The position numbers and the translations under genes were made by a program. This document shows positions 1-11,321 of a stretch of DNA of 54,061 nucleotides, one piece after another. The notes beneath the pieces were generated by a model. The model was not told the origin of the DNA, searched no databases, and worked only from the letters and a program-made list of their open reading frames with translations. How positions within the stretch are numbered: the first letter of the stretch is position 1; each line of letters starts with the position of its first letter. The stretch comes from Photobacterium phosphoreum (GTDB lineage Bacteria; Pseudomonadota; Gammaproteobacteria; Enterobacterales; Vibrionaceae), in the NCBI RefSeq assembly GCF_002954725.1, contig NZ_MSCQ01000001.1, forward strand, positions 279,231 to 333,291, given 5' to 3'.

Positions 1-221
1 ACGTTGATATATGTTAACAATCAGTCCTCAATATAGATTCTGTCCATGTCTTTCTTGATGTTACCCGATATGAAATAATTTAGAGGGTATCTTATAGTTG
101 TCTCTCTCTAATAGTGGGTGTTAATTAATTTATTGAAGTCGTATCAGTATTAATATTGTGATGCCATACAGATAGGAGTAGACCGTTAAGCATACAGCCC
201 ACGTCTATCTATATTTATACG

Positions 222-748
222 TTATGCTTCTATGTTGAATACATTGGTCTTCAGTTCATCATGTAGTGTGACCATATCAACACCTGATGACCCATAGCGA
301 CCATAAGTAATACTTTGAGCATGACCTAAGAGCTTTCTTGTAAAGGCTTCAGGCATTCCCTTGTTGAGACATAGAGTTGACATCGAGTGTCTTAGACTAT
401 GAAACGTAGCAGTTTTAGGAAATGATTCATTGTTTTCTTTGTATCGTTTGAAAACCTTACTGAACAATTGAGTGATAGACCTTGTTGCTTGGGTCAGTCG
501 GAAAATATAGTCAGAATTATCTTGGCAGGTTGAAACTACATCTTCCATGAAGTGTTGTAGATTAAAACCATACGCACCATCGATTAATGGAACACAGCGT
601 TCACTGGTTGCATTCTTTAATGTATTACCTTCATGTTCAGCGTTAATTGAAATATAAACAACATCATCAATAGTTCTAATGTCAGCCTTGCGTAGTTGAA
701 GAATCTCAGCTTGTCTTGCTCCTGTTATTGCCGCTAATGAGACAACCC
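222..748 (-). pseudogene. Tyrosine recombinase (integrase), C-terminal catalytic part, separated by IS insertion
   Basis: This is the catalytic half of a site-specific tyrosine recombinase, the enzyme that integrates and excises phages or genomic islands. Read leftward from 748, the frame opens with VVSLAAITGARQAEILQL, which carries the box-I arginine. It continues through HSLRH (the H-x-x-R box) and GHAQSITYGRY, where the last tyrosine sits nine residues after the GH histidine, as expected of the nucleophile. In the reconstructed protein these are about Arg359, His464/Arg467 and Tyr499 of 522. The first ATG inside the fragment is at 548, but coding clearly begins further upstream at the IS junction. 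The remaining, N-terminal part lies at 2007-3051. As it stands the gene is broken, although every catalytic motif is intact. Confidence 0.88.
746..748. repeat. 3-bp target site duplication, left copy (CCC)
   Basis: CCC at 746-748 abuts the left terminal TG of the insertion sequence, and the same CCC follows its right terminal CA at 2007-2009. IS3-family elements usually duplicate 3-5 bp of target. Deleting the IS plus one copy rejoins the integrase frame exactly. Confidence 0.8.
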
Positions 749-778
749 TGAAGTGGCATAGTTAATTTGGCCACCTAG

Positions 779-1998
<1,220 letters not shown>

Positions 1999-2006
1999 CC
2001 ACTTCA

Positions 2007-3051
2007 CCCATTTTAGGTATGGAGCAAAGTCTTGTTTTGAGTTGTGTTTATAGTCATTGTGCATATATTGGACGAATTTGTTTAATTCACCTTCAGGAAT
2101 ATGCTTATCGACAGCTTTATTTTTGTCTTTGATATTAAGCTTAATAGCTGGTGATTTGTTCGTTAATAGCTGACACATATCGGCATAGCTAAACAGACTG
2201 GTAATGTCAGACATTCTTGAATTGAGGGTTGAAGTCTTAAGTTTCTCTGCAAGTGTATCTCTTACCCTGATTAAATCATTACGTGTTATCGCATTGATGT
2301 CTGTTTCGTGTAGTTCACAAGCGGTAAATGACTGAATCAGAGTTACCCTAAATGATGTCTTACGGTTCTCAAGTGTTTTAGCTGACCATTCATTATTAGC
2401 TATTTTCTCGTTGATGTAGGTATCAATTAGTTGAACCATGTTTATGGTTTCTTTCTTCTTTATCATCGGTTGAGTGTTGCTGGTGGTCATGCTTTCGGTA
2501 AGCGATAAGTTATCATTAGAGATTGCCATTAATGGTTCATGTTGTTGGTTTTGTGCAAGTGTTAGTGTCTGTTTATAACGATTAAGAAATTCATGTTGCT
2601 CAATAGATGTTGCAGATTGCTGAGCTTCTTGAGCTACCATTAAGTGACCTTTGTAAAACCAGTCAGGTTTACTTGTAGTTAGTAGCTCTTTAGCAAATGA
2701 ACGTATATAGGCTCTCATTTCATCAAAATCAATAAATGAACCAGCTTGCTGTAATAGTGCATCTTTTAAGTATTCTGAGTTGCTCATTGCAACATTCCTT
2801 CTATTTGTTCTAAGAGATATGGTGCATGACGACAGGTGAATGCCTTTATGCCCACGATGTGATAGCCGCATGTAGAAACCTTTTGAACCTCGATTCAGTA
2901 TTGAAAAGTAGATACAAGTTTTCTCTGTAGTGTGACTATCGCTATGGTATGAGTTTGTCTTTCCATAGTGGGTGTTAAAGGCTGCAAGGTGACCTGATTG
3001 ATGACCTTTGTGGTGACCTAACTCTCTTTCTAAAGGGGATTGTGTTGTCAT
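2007..3051 (-). pseudogene. Tyrosine recombinase (integrase), N-terminal part, separated by IS insertion
   Basis: This fragment encodes residues 1-348 of the split integrase. It includes a basic N-terminal arm (YFSILNRGSKGFYMRLSHRG, like the DNA-binding arm of phage integrases) and a helical core-binding (SAM-like) domain around WSAKTLENRKTSFRVTLIQS and LNSRMSDITSLFSYADMCQLL. Its genuine coding stops at YLKW; translation then runs about nine residues into the IS before a stop at 1978. Rejoining at the CCC duplication gives YLKW-VVSLAAITGARQ in frame with the fragment at 222-748. MTTQ at 3051 is the longest start; MSNSEYLK (about 2787) is possible, but it would remove the arm-like segment. Lying at the edge of otherwise core chromosome, it suggests an island whose body is to the left of this window. 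Confidence 0.85.
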
Positions 3052-3156
3052 GAGTGCTCACTATTCTACTTAGAACAATGACTTATAAATAAGTATGATG
3101 AATGGATATTATTGAGTGGGAATAACCACTGATTTGTTCACAATAATTGAATAATA

Positions 3157-3181
3157 AAAAGCACCTACGGGTGCTTTTTTT
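3157..3181. terminator. Intrinsic terminator-like hairpin, T-rich on both strands
   Basis: AAAAGCACC, loop TACG, GGTGCTTTT followed by more T. The left arm is preceded by A-rich sequence, so it could act in both directions. No gene in the window obviously ends at it, so it may belong to a gene displaced by the integrated element. Confidence 0.75.
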
Positions 3182-3309
3182 ATGGCTGTTATTTAATGCT
3201 GCCAAAGCAAAATGACTCTTTTTATTTGGTGGTTGTTAATATCTTGTTTGGTTTATGTTTTTTGTAAGTTTCATATTAACGATTGGTTACAATATGTTGT
3301 GGTAGGTAG

Positions 3310-3333
3310 GTGTTATAAGTAGGTCTATAACAC
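3310..3333. promoter_or_regulatory. Inverted repeat, possible operator of the AbgT-family gene
   Basis: GTGTTATA (3310-3317), 8-nt spacer, TATAACAC (3326-3333): a perfect 8+8 inverted repeat about 135 bp upstream of the start codon. The symmetry fits a dimeric repressor or activator site. No regulator is identified. Confidence 0.35.
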
Positions 3334-3468
3334 TGTTTGTTGTGGTAATTTCATTACAATCGTTCAGCGAATATTCAGATTATATTTGGGCGAAAAACAC
3401 AATGAGATCGACTGCATGTAAGTAGATCCGCACCGCAAACACAACCAGCGTAAGGACATGGCATTACC

Positions 3469-5028
3469 ATGAACGAAAAAACACTAAAGCAAGCACCACC
3501 TCCATCGACGAGTGCGATGGACAAGTTTTTAAATGGTATTGAGCGTGCAGGTAATAAGATTCCTGATCCCGCTTTACTGTTCTTTTGGGGTTTAGTAACC
3601 GTTTGGGTTCTTTCTGCTGTGTTATCGCAGTTTGATTTCGGCCTTGTACATCCAGTCACTAAAGAAGTGGTACAAGTCAATAACTTGCTAACTGGCGATG
3701 CACTCGCGAGCTTCTTGGCGAACATGGTGAAAAACTTCACTGGTTTTGCGCCATTAGGTATTGTTTTGGTTGCTATGTTAGGTGTTGGTGTTGCTGAAGC
3801 GTCAGGCTTTATTAATACTGGCCTTAAAAAAATGCTGAATGTGACACCGGCTAAGTTACTAACGCCGATGTTGATTTTAGTGGCTATCGTATCGCACACC
3901 GCTGCTGATGCAGGTTATGTGTTAGTTATCCCACTGGGTGGTATTATCTTCCACGCTGCTGGTCGTCACCCTCTAGCAGGTATTGCTGCAGCATTTGCGG
4001 GTGTTTCTGGTGGTTTCTCTGCTAACTTTATTCCTTCTGGTATCGACCCATTATTAGCGGGCTTCACTCAAGAAGCTGCACGTATCATGGATCCAACTTA
4101 CATTGTTAACCCGTTAGCGAACCTAATGTTCACCGGTTTATCATCATTTATTATTGTTGGTATTGGCTGGTACATCACTGATAAAGTGATTGAGCCTCGC
4201 CTACAAAAAACAGCGATTGATGCTGATGCTGAAGAAGCGCCTGATATGGGTTCTTTTACGCCACTAGAAAGTAAAGCATTCTCATACGCTGGCTGGACAA
4301 TGGTTGTAGGTATCGTGCTATTAGTTGCAGCAGTATGGCCTGAAACATCACCACTGCGTTCACCAACAGGTGAAGTAGCTGCCTTTAATGCGCCAGTGAT
4401 GCAATCTATCGTACCGCTGATTTTCATCCTGTTTGTTATTCCAGGTATTATCTACGGTAAAGTGGCTGGTACGTTTAAGCAAAGTGCTGATGTGATTAAA
4501 GCAATGTCGACCACAATGGCGGGCATGGCTGGCTTTATGGTAATGGTGTTCTTTATTGCTCAGTTCTTGGTCGCGTTTACGCAATCAAACTTAGGTACGC
4601 TATTAGCACTTTCTGGTGCACAGCTACTGCAACAAATGAACTTACCTGGTCAAGTCACCATCGTTGGTATGATTTTACTAACAGCTAGTGTTAACTTATT
4701 GGTCGGCTCAGCGTCTGCTAAGTGGGCATTGATTGGTCCGATCATGGTACCAATGTTAATGGCAGTAGGTATCTCGCCTGAATTAACCCAAGCGGCTTAC
4801 CGCGTAGGTGATTCTGTTTCTAACATTATTTCACCAATGATGGTGTTCTTCCCATTAGTGGTGGTTTACATGCAACGTTATGTGAAGAGTTCTGGTATTG
4901 GTACATTAGCATCAATGATGATGCCGTACTCAATTGCAATGCTTATTGGTTGGACTATCTTCCTATTAGTATTCTGGACCCTAGGCATTCCTCTAGGTGT
5001 TCAAGCACCTTACACTTACAGCATGTAA
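3469..5028 (+). CDS. abgT: AbgT-family transporter (p-aminobenzoyl-glutamate type)
   Basis: This 519-aa inner-membrane protein belongs to the AbgT family. Members import p-aminobenzoyl-glutamate (E. coli AbgT) or export sulfonamide-type drugs (MtrF, YdaH). After a short cytoplasmic N-terminus come many hydrophobic segments. Family signatures include IPDPALLFFWGLV near residue 30, the HTAADAGYVLVIPLGG re-entrant region near 140 and the second hairpin motif around SASAKWALIGPIMVPML. Length matches the family. It stands alone, ends at a strong bidirectional terminator and has no abgA/abgB hydrolase genes beside it, so whether it works in folate-breakdown uptake or drug export cannot be decided here. 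AAGGA lies rather far (about 14 nt) upstream of ATG 3469. Confidence 0.88.
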   Translation: MNEKTLKQAPPPSTSAMDKFLNGIERAGNKIPDPALLFFWGLVTVWVLSAVLSQFDFGLVHPVTKEVVQVNNLLTGDALASFLANMVKNFTGFAPLGIVLVAMLGVGVAEASGFINTGLKKMLNVTPAKLLTPMLILVAIVSHTAADAGYVLVIPLGGIIFHAAGRHPLAGIAAAFAGVSGGFSANFIPSGIDPLLAGFTQEAARIMDPTYIVNPLANLMFTGLSSFIIVGIGWYITDKVIEPRLQKTAIDADAEEAPDMGSFTPLESKAFSYAGWTMVVGIVLLVAAVWPETSPLRSPTGEVAAFNAPVMQSIVPLIFILFVIPGIIYGKVAGTFKQSADVIKAMSTTMAGMAGFMVMVFFIAQFLVAFTQSNLGTLLALSGAQLLQQMNLPGQVTIVGMILLTASVNLLVGSASAKWALIGPIMVPMLMAVGISPELTQAAYRVGDSVSNIISPMMVFFPLVVVYMQRYVKSSGIGTLASMMMPYSIAMLIGWTIFLLVFWTLGIPLGVQAPYTYSM

Positions 5029-5101
5029 TAAATAGACTGTAATAACGGTAGTTAGCTTTAATAGATAGTTAGTATTAATACAGCGTTATCGTGAAACAAA
5101 T

Positions 5102-5139
5102 AAAAAGCCTCGAACAGTTTGACTGGTCGAGGCTTTTTT
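5102..5139. terminator. Bidirectional terminator between abgT and fghA
   Basis: AAAAGCCTCGA ... TCGAGGCTTTTTT: an 11-bp stem with T-rich flanks on both strands, between two convergent genes. Confidence 0.9.
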
Positions 5140-5189
5140 GTGTCTCATTAAACCCTGTCTGCAAAGAGGAATTTAATAAAAATTAGTGG

Positions 5190-6038
5190 TTATTTATTGA
5201 AATTTTCAACGTGGAAACGAAGATGATCGTCAATAAATGAAGCCATGAAGTAGTAGCTGTGGTCATAACCATCTTGCATACGTACTTCTAGTGGATAGCT
5301 ATTTGCTTCCGCTGCCGCAACCAAGGTTTCAGTGCGAAGCTGACCATCATTGTAGAAATTATCGTGTGTACCTTGATCAACCAGCATCGGTAATTTAACG
5401 TCAGCAATACGCATCAATTCACTTGAATCATATTGCTTCCAGTTTTTAGTATTACTACCAAGGTACCCAGTAAGCGCTTTTTGTCCCCAGGCACTATTTA
5501 TTGGATTAGCAATCGGACTAAATGCTGATGCAGAGCTATAACGCTCAGGATTACGTAATGCAATCATCAATGCACCATGTCCACCCATAGAGTGACCACT
5601 AATTGCACGCTGATTGGTTACAGGGAAGTGTGCTTCAATCAATGTTGGTAATTCATTCACAATGTAATCATACATATGGTAATGACGGTTCCACGGTGCT
5701 TCTGTTGCATTAACATAGAAACCAGCACCAAGGCCGAAGTCATACGCACCTTGTGGGTCGTCAGCAACACCTTCACCACGGGGACTTGTATCAGGGGCAA
5801 CAATAGCAACACCTAACTCGGCAGCCATGCGTTGTGCTCCTGCTTTTTGCATAAAGTTTTCATCAGTACAGGTCAGCCCTGATAACCAGTAAATAACCGG
5901 TACTTTTTTTCCTGCGGCACATTGTGGTGGCAAGTAAATAGCAAAACGCATATCGCAATTAAGAGCTTCTGAGCGGTGAGTATATTGCTTATGCCAGCCG
6001 CCAGCACTTTTATTACAGCTAATATTTTCTAAAGGCAT
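5190..6038 (-). CDS. fghA: S-formylglutathione hydrolase
   Basis: This 282-aa alpha/beta hydrolase of the esterase D family hydrolyses S-formylglutathione to formate and glutathione, the second step of glutathione-dependent formaldehyde detoxification in the cytosol. The nucleophile elbow is GHSMGG (Ser150). The oxyanion-region motif WLSGLTCTDENF is at about 51-62, and the likely catalytic Asp and His are in LVDQGTHDNFY and GYDHSYYFMASF. Length and termini match the family. It lies about 105 bp downstream of adhC on the same strand, the usual pairing. ATG 6038 is preceded by AAGAGA. Confidence 0.95.
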   Translation of the reverse strand: MPLENISCNKSAGGWHKQYTHRSEALNCDMRFAIYLPPQCAAGKKVPVIYWLSGLTCTDENFMQKAGAQRMAAELGVAIVAPDTSPRGEGVADDPQGAYDFGLGAGFYVNATEAPWNRHYHMYDYIVNELPTLIEAHFPVTNQRAISGHSMGGHGALMIALRNPERYSSASAFSPIANPINSAWGQKALTGYLGSNTKNWKQYDSSELMRIADVKLPMLVDQGTHDNFYNDGQLRTETLVAAAEANSYPLEVRMQDGYDHSYYFMASFIDDHLRFHVENFNK

Positions 6039-6061
6039 TGGATTTGATCTCTTGTTAAAGC

Positions 6062-6087
6062 TGCGCAGAGTGTCGATGCTCTGCGCA
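6062..6087. other. Perfect hairpin in the adhC-fghA intergenic region
   Basis: TGCGCAGAG, 8-nt loop, CTCTGCGCA. The T-run (ATTTTTT) follows the stem on the + strand, i.e. antisense to adhC and fghA. On the sense strand there is no T-tract, so it is more likely an mRNA stability or processing hairpin, or a terminator for antisense transcription, than a terminator of adhC. Confidence 0.55.
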
Positions 6088-6143
6088 TTTTTTATAGTAT
6101 TCTTATAGTAAAGCGTACTTTATAAAATTTAACTTATAAATAC

Positions 6144-7346
<1,203 letters not shown>

Positions 7347-7499
7347 TTATTTTATTGCTCCGTTTCGATGGTTGCTATTGTATTTGTTTCTCGAATAATG
7401 ATAATTACCTAAAAGTGCAAATTACTTTTACATATGTGTAATAATCGATGGTGTAATCGTCATTTTGACGTTCGATCATGTTATCAGTAGGTATTGAAA

Positions 7500-8390
7500 A
7501 TGTTTTTATGGGAAGGAGTAACCGAGTTTGTTGCTGTAGCAGAAACAGAAAGTTTCACGGCTGCATCTAAACGACTTGGTATTTCGACTGCGCAAGTGAG
7601 TCGACAGGTAAGTGCGTTAGAAAATAGACTTAATACTAAATTATTTTATCGTACTACGCGTAAGGTTTCATTAACTGAAGAGGGCAATGTTTATTATCAA
7701 CATTGTCGTCAGGTATTAGATGGCCTTGAAGACGCTGAACGCGCGATCAGTAATTTACGCGGTAAACCACAGGGGTTGATCAAATTAACGGCGCCTGTGA
7801 CTTATGGTGAAAAATACATTATGCCGTTGGTTAATGATTTTATGTTGCAGTACCCAGAAGTGGAAGTGACGATTGATTTTACTAACCGTCAAGTTGACTT
7901 AGTAGAAGGTAGCTTTGATTTAGCGATTCGATTAGGGCGTTTAACCAGTTCATCGATGATGGCTAAGCGTTTAACCAGTCGTACGATGTATGTTTGTGCT
8001 TCGCCCGCCTATTTACAGAAATTTGGTATTCCACATTCTTTATCTGAATTACGTCAACATAATTGCTTGATTGGTAATTATGATCATTGGCGCTTCCAAG
8101 AATCAGGCAAAGAAAAGAGTATTCGTGTGAGTGGTACGCTTAATTGTAATAGCGGTTATGGTTTACGAGATGCGGTTATTAAAGGTATCGGTTTAGCGCA
8201 GTTACCCGATTATTATATTGATAAAGATTTAGAGTCTGGCGATATAGTACCGATTTTGACTAATTACCAAGAGCCCGATGAAGGTATTTGGGCACTTTAC
8301 CCGCATAACCGCCATTTATCACCTAAAGTGAGAATGCTGGTTGATTATCTTGCAGAGCAACTCCCTCATGTTAGCCATTATGATTTGTAA
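7500..8390 (+). CDS. LysR-family transcriptional regulator (probable regulator of adhC-fghA)
   Basis: This is a DNA-binding regulator of about 296 aa. An N-terminal winged helix-turn-helix (VAVAETESFTAASKRLGISTAQVSRQVSALENRLNTKLF, about residues 10-45) is followed by a substrate-binding domain from about residue 90. The start is either TTG 7494 or ATG 7500; ATG is likelier, although its Shine-Dalgarno is weak. LysR proteins generally sense a small molecule and control the adjacent divergent gene, so formaldehyde detoxification is the natural target by position. tadA follows 13 bp downstream and may be cotranscribed. The specific inducer is not inferable. Confidence 0.9.
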   Translation: MFLWEGVTEFVAVAETESFTAASKRLGISTAQVSRQVSALENRLNTKLFYRTTRKVSLTEEGNVYYQHCRQVLDGLEDAERAISNLRGKPQGLIKLTAPVTYGEKYIMPLVNDFMLQYPEVEVTIDFTNRQVDLVEGSFDLAIRLGRLTSSSMMAKRLTSRTMYVCASPAYLQKFGIPHSLSELRQHNCLIGNYDHWRFQESGKEKSIRVSGTLNCNSGYGLRDAVIKGIGLAQLPDYYIDKDLESGDIVPILTNYQEPDEGIWALYPHNRHLSPKVRMLVDYLAEQLPHVSHYDL

Positions 8391-8400
8391 GTAGTGATAA

Positions 8401-8934
<534 letters not shown>

Positions 8935-8956
8935 GATGGGAAATGTGAAACAAAAG

Positions 8957-9008
8957 AAGCTCGGCAGTCATTTATACACATATAAATTATTCCGAGCTTT
9001 TTTTTTAT
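8957..9008. terminator. Terminator downstream of tadA, possibly bidirectional
   Basis: AAGCTCGG (8957-8964) pairs with CCGAGCTT (8992-8999), followed by a run of T. The loop is long (27 nt), with an internal ATTTATA/TATAAAT-like pairing. The opposite strand also has a moderately T-rich flank, consistent with a convergent minus-strand transcript. Confidence 0.75.
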
Positions 9009-9172
9009 TATGAAAGGCAACCGTGTTCAGTGGTTGCGCTTAAAATGTAGCTACGTTGACGCCAGAGAATTTTTTTACGGATATTACTGCTGAGGCGCTT
9101 ACGGCGGGTTGCTGCTGAAGTAAGACGTTTTGCGATATGTTGAGTTTTTGATCTTAATTGCGTGAATTTCAT
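9008..9172 (-). CDS. Small, very basic hypothetical protein
   Basis: This 54-codon frame starts MKFTQLRSKTQHIAKRL; a longer 66-aa version from 9208 is possible. It is unusually rich in Arg and Lys throughout (for example TRRKRLSSNIRKKILWRQR) and has no membrane segment or recognisable domain. It follows mltF on the same strand and ends exactly at a hairpin that could terminate it. The ribosome-binding site is weak. It could be a nucleic-acid-binding small protein or a chance frame; I do not recognise a family. Confidence 0.35.
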   Translation of the reverse strand: MKFTQLRSKTQHIAKRLTSAATRRKRLSSNIRKKILWRQRSYILSATTEHGCLS

Positions 9173-9317
9173 GGATCCATCCATTGAGTCGATATTACGG
9201 TGAAACAATAAACCCGTGGATAAGCTGTGCTGTCACCGCTAACAATGCCATTATTTACTGTTGTTGATTTTATTATGCATAACAGTGCGCATTTTGATAG
9301 TGATCTTTATAGGTTAA

Positions 9318-9334
9318 TGATCAAACGTTGATCA
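9318..9334. promoter_or_regulatory. Inverted repeat, possible operator or structure downstream of mltF
   Basis: TGATCAA, spacer ACG, TTGATCA: a perfect 7+7 inverted repeat in the gene-poor stretch 9209-9426. It lies upstream of the small basic ORF, so it could be an operator for it. A second pair, CTCCCAC (9337-9343) and GTGGGAG (9377-9383), flanks the adjacent sequence. Confidence 0.3.
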
Positions 9335-9426
9335 AACTCCCACTGTGTGAAAAATCAGACGATTATTCTAACTACTGTGGGAGGAGGATGAGGTTATCTG
9401 CTCTTAATGATCTCTTTTTATCGCTA

Positions 9427-10932
9427 TTATGGTAATAGTGACGCCTCTTTTTTTAGCGGTACGGGTGTGGGTGTGGGTGTTGGTTGTGTTTGTGGGGTAC
9501 TAATCGTTTGCAGACCATCAACAATCTTCAAGTTATCATTTTCAAACTTATTGCTGTGAGCACGCTCGTAACCAATAATACTTTGATAGTAACGACGAAT
9601 ACCTTCAACATAATTTAACGCTTCATCGCCACGAGCATAACCATAACGAGACTGAGTGTAATATTTACGTTGCCCTAATAATGGTAGTCGTTGTTTAACA
9701 TCAACCCAAGTATTGGGATTGCCCCCTTGTGATTTTGTCAATCGACGGGCATCCATTAAATGGCCAAAGCCGACATTATAAAAGGCGAGTGCAAACCAGA
9801 CTTTCTCATGTTCTTCGACACTGTCAGGTACACGAGCGATCATCTTACGTAAATATTCACTGCCACCACGAATACTTTGTTCTGGATCTAAGCGGTTAGT
9901 CACCCCCACCGATTCTGCTGTTGGTAAAGTGAGCATCATCATGCCACGGACACCGGTTGGTGATACCGCTTGCGGGTTCCAATGTGATTCTTGATAAGAC
10001 AGTGCTGCTAATAAACGCCAATCAAAGCCGTTGGCATGTTGTTTAAAGAGTGCTTCCCATTGAGGTAAGGTTGTATTTACAGCGCGTAAAAAAGCACGAG
10101 TATCAACATAGTCAAATTGATCGATATGACCAAAATATTTCTCTTCGAGTTGGGCCATGGTACCGTTTTGTTTCATCTGCCCAAAAAACTCAATTATTAA
10201 CGCATACAAACTATCGTTACTGCTTTGTTTTACAAACCAACTTACAGGTTCATCTTGAGTTAATTCAAGCGCAACAGCAATATCTGGATGAATTCGTTGC
10301 AGTAATGCCACATCAACAGAATCGGCAACGGTATAATCGAGTTCACCTTTGGCGACTTTAATTAATAGATCATTGATGTCTGACTCTGGAATCGATTGCC
10401 ATTGTAGGGTGGGATAATTTTCACGAATAAGCTGTAATTTTTGCTCGTGACTCGATCCACTGACTACCGCTAAGCGTTTTTTATTTTCAGCCAGTTCAGC
10501 GAGATTACGTGGTCGGCGTTGGCCTTTTTTATACACCACAATTTGGCTAGCGTAATAATAAGCGGGTGCAGGATGAAAACCTTGGAGGCGATCGGGGGTG
10601 ACTGCCAGTCCTGCCGCAATAATATCAATATCACCACGCTCTAATGCAGGAAATAACTCAGATAAGGTAAACATCGCCGTTATTTCAAGTTTAACCCCAA
10701 GCTTTTTCGCAAATGCCTGTGCAAGTTCATAATCTAACCCTGTTGGTCCATCAGCCCCAATATAATAAGACAATTGGTTATTTAAAGTACCTACCCGTAA
10801 TACGCCACTGTCCCGAATTTTCTCAAGGCTGGTGGGCTTGTTTTCTTGCCATTGGCAGCCGGCGGTGAGTATCGCTAATAATAGAATGCTCATAAAGCGA
10901 CGTAGTAGAGTGAAGAATTTAATATTTATCAA
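9427..10932 (-). CDS. mltF: Membrane-bound lytic murein transglycosylase F
   Basis: This periplasmic lipoprotein cleaves the MurNAc-GlcNAc bond of peptidoglycan, leaving 1,6-anhydro ends. It begins with a lipoprotein signal (lipobox LTAGC, Cys26 in the longest form). A solute-binding-protein-like domain follows (about 40-270, SBP_bac_3 type), then a lytic transglycosylase (SLT) domain from about 290 with the catalytic Glu315 in LSYQESHWNP. The C-terminus is a Thr-Pro repeat tail (TQPTPTPTPVP), probably a flexible linker. The longest frame starts with TTG at 10932; ATG 10893 would give a shorter signal peptide. Neither has a clear Shine-Dalgarno. It is divergent from purL. Confidence 0.92.
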   Translation of the reverse strand: MINIKFFTLLRRFMSILLLAILTAGCQWQENKPTSLEKIRDSGVLRVGTLNNQLSYYIGADGPTGLDYELAQAFAKKLGVKLEITAMFTLSELFPALERGDIDIIAAGLAVTPDRLQGFHPAPAYYYASQIVVYKKGQRRPRNLAELAENKKRLAVVSGSSHEQKLQLIRENYPTLQWQSIPESDINDLLIKVAKGELDYTVADSVDVALLQRIHPDIAVALELTQDEPVSWFVKQSSNDSLYALIIEFFGQMKQNGTMAQLEEKYFGHIDQFDYVDTRAFLRAVNTTLPQWEALFKQHANGFDWRLLAALSYQESHWNPQAVSPTGVRGMMMLTLPTAESVGVTNRLDPEQSIRGGSEYLRKMIARVPDSVEEHEKVWFALAFYNVGFGHLMDARRLTKSQGGNPNTWVDVKQRLPLLGQRKYYTQSRYGYARGDEALNYVEGIRRYYQSIIGYERAHSNKFENDNLKIVDGLQTISTPQTQPTPTPTPVPLKKEASLLP

Positions 10933-11134
10933 CTAAGCAGACCCACAGTAAAAATTAACGACTATTTATATCAAACCCTGCTAATTGCGCAAAGTTGAAC
11001 TGTGAAGTTGATGAGCATAATTTAGAGATTGGAATAGATAAGTGAATATGTATGACTTTTATGGTTAAAAAATGACCCAAAAATAATAGGGGGGAGTATT
11101 TTTTTGATATTTTTATAAGGATTGAAAAAAAAAC

Positions 11135-11150
11135 GCGCAAACGGTTGCGT
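11135..11150 (+). promoter_or_regulatory. PurR operator of purL
   Basis: GCGCAAACGGTTGCGT matches the palindromic PurR consensus (ACGCAAACGTTTGCGT) at 14 of 16 positions, including the central CG. It sits just upstream of the proposed -35 box. PurR bound to hypoxanthine or guanine would repress purL. Confidence 0.8.
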
Positions 11151-11156
11151 CAGGTG

Positions 11157-11185
11157 TTACGTCACAAAAAAAATTCCATTATACT
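11157..11185 (+). promoter_or_regulatory. Candidate sigma-70 promoter of purL
   Basis: TTACGT (11157-11162), 17-bp spacer, TATACT (11180-11185). It lies 137 bp upstream of the purL ATG and next to the PurR box. Confidence 0.6.
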
Positions 11186-11321
11186 AGGTGCTCGTGAACA
11201 GTTGCGTAATAGTGAAGCAGTGCATAATGATGTACTAGGTGTTATTGAGGTAAGTTTCTATGTTAGTGGAATTTACCTCAATATCACTTTTTTTAACCTG
11301 CTAATCGAGAGACCTTTGCAC

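Larger units (their letters stand above)
3052..3468. other. Intergenic region between integrase and abgT-type gene; possible island boundary
   Basis: No gene was found in these 417 bp. The stretch holds a terminator-like hairpin (3157-3181), an 8-bp perfect inverted repeat (3310-3333) and the promoter region of the transporter gene. No tRNA or tmRNA 3' end that could serve as an integration site is recognisable. The boundary between accessory and core DNA probably falls here, but no repeat marks it. Confidence 0.5.
10933..11321. other. mltF-purL divergent control region
   Basis: No gene was found here. The 389 bp hold the PurR-type operator and promoter of purL and, presumably, the mltF promoter, which I could not place. 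An apparent upstream extension of the purL frame (TTG at 11145) begins inside the operator and is an artefact. Confidence 0.6.

Noticed and set aside
11145..11321. 59-codon N-terminal extension of PurL from TTG 11145
   Set aside because: It starts inside the PurR operator and runs through the promoter. The conserved N-terminus begins at ATG 11322.
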